DNA of 6,020 nucleotides, taken from Burkholderiaceae bacterium (GTDB lineage: Bacteria; Pseudomonadota; Gammaproteobacteria; Burkholderiales; Burkholderiaceae). This document shows, one piece after another, positions 5,360 to 6,020 of this stretch (its first letter is position 1; each line of letters opens with the position of its first letter). The stretch covers positions 1-6,020 of the forward strand of contig JAKONS010000418.1 of assembly GCA_022701845.1 (NCBI GenBank), written 5' to 3'. The translations under genes were made by a program, and so were the position numbers. Below the pieces are notes generated by a model that was not told the DNA's origin, searched no databases, and saw only the letters and a program-made list of their open reading frames with translations.

Positions 5360-6020
5360 ATGCCGCTCTTCTTCCGCCGTCCCCTCGCCGCCGCGCTGCT
5401 GTTCGCCGGCCTGCTGTCCACCGGGCTCCTGCTCACCGGCTGCGGCGAATCCGCCGACAAGACCGCGCAGGCCGCGCCGCCGCCGGCGCCGATCCTGCAG
5501 GGCAAGCAGCTGCGCTTTCCGGCCGGCCATCCGCAGCTCGCGCTGCTGGGCTCCACGCCCGCCAAGGCGGCGGTCGACGTGGTCGCCGAACTGCCGGCGC
5601 GCCTGGTCTGGAACGAGGAGCGCACCCAGCGCATCTACCCGGCTTTCGGCGGCCGCATCGTCGCCATCACCGCCGACCTGGGCGCGGTGGTCAAGCCCGG
5701 CATGCCGCTGGCGCGCATCGCCTCACCCGACTTCGGCGCCGCCCAGAGCGATACCGCCAAGGCCGGCGTCGACGTGAACCTCGCGCGCAAGACATTGGCG
5801 CGCCAGAAGGAGCTGTTCGACGCCGGCATCATCGCCCGCAAGGACCTGGAACAGACCGAGGCCGACCTGGCCCGCGCCCAGGCCGAGTCCGCCCGCGCCG
5901 GTGCCCGCACCACGCTGTACGGCAACGCCACCTCCATCAACCAGCAGCTCGGCCTGACCTCCGGCATCGCCGGCGTGGTGGTCGAGCGCAGCATCAACCC
6001 CGGCCAGGAAGTGCGTCCCG
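5360..6020 (+). CDS. RND efflux periplasmic adaptor (membrane fusion) lipoprotein, CzcB-like, C-terminus cut off
   Basis: The first 220 codons of an adaptor that would link the outer-membrane channel to an inner-membrane RND pump. Seen: a type II signal peptide with lipobox LTGC, acylated Cys28, after an FFRRPLAAALLFAGLL start; a Pro-rich linker (about 39-44); a first barrel-sandwich/lipoyl half around GGRIVAITADLGAVVKPGMPLARI (98-120) and SPDFGAAQSD; an alpha-hairpin (about 128-190, LARKTLARQKELFDAGIIARKDLEQTEADLARAQAE); and the second half starting at SGIAGVVVERSINPGQEVRP. Order and motifs fit heavy-metal-type adaptors. The CusB Met-rich metal site is not seen. An in-frame ATG at 5282 overlaps the upstream stop as ATGA and would add 26 residues. 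I prefer 5360 because it gives a normal signal peptide. The RND pump gene should follow beyond the edge. Confidence 0.9.
   Translation, partial: MPLFFRRPLAAALLFAGLLSTGLLLTGCGESADKTAQAAPPPAPILQGKQLRFPAGHPQLALLGSTPAKAAVDVVAELPARLVWNEERTQRIYPAFGGRIVAITADLGAVVKPGMPLARIASPDFGAAQSDTAKAGVDVNLARKTLARQKELFDAGIIARKDLEQTEADLARAQAESARAGARTTLYGNATSINQQLGLTSGIAGVVVERSINPGQEVRP

Noticed and set aside
1..6020. tRNA, rRNA, CRISPR, insertion sequence or attachment site
   Set aside because: No CRISPR-like repeat array, transposase reading frame, tRNA-like cloverleaf or rRNA segment was seen. Composition is even across the window, giving no sign of a mobile insert.

Overview
The window is very GC-rich (roughly 70%) and strongly G/C-ending in its codons. 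Gene content and protein style (a TctE-type sensor kinase, a CzcC/CzcB-like efflux pair, a YddA-type ABC exporter) suggest a betaproteobacterium of the order Burkholderiales, probably near the Comamonadaceae. This is inferred from style and family, not from a marker gene. There are six protein genes, two of them cut by the window edges, plus one weakly supported 21-codon reading frame.

Layout: (1) The left edge holds the first 109 codons of a minus-strand YddA/SbmA-like ABC exporter. (2) A 142-bp divergent spacer carries a near-perfect Shine-Dalgarno sequence, a 21-codon ORF and a 22-bp operator-like dyad. (3) A plus-strand Old Yellow Enzyme (NemA/XenB-type alkene reductase) follows. It ends 21 bp from the stop of a convergent minus-strand sensor kinase gene, with no visible terminator between. 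(4) The minus-strand response regulator and sensor kinase genes overlap by 4 bp (GTGA) and form one operon. (5) A 126-bp divergent spacer holds an exact 8-bp repeat at an 11-bp step, a layout typical of OmpR-family operators. (6) A plus-strand operon begins with a CzcC-like TolC-family outer-membrane factor and continues with an RND periplasmic adaptor lipoprotein that runs off the right edge. An RND pump gene (CzcA-like) is expected next but is not visible.

The likely working unit is the right two thirds. The two-component system probably controls itself and the divergent tripartite efflux operon through the 11-bp-step repeat. The efflux pair resembles heavy-metal (Czc/Cus) systems, but no metal-binding motif was identified that would fix the substrate. 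The left third is a separate pair, a detoxifying flavoenzyme and a divergent ABC exporter, which may share control through the dyad between them.

No wholly new system is evident. The points most worth checking are the two intergenic operator candidates, the extra loop beside the phosphorylation site of the response regulator, the pairing of a 2CSK_N sensor with an RND operon, and the unusual translation starts (mini-ORF, no visible SD for the TolC gene, two candidate adaptor starts).
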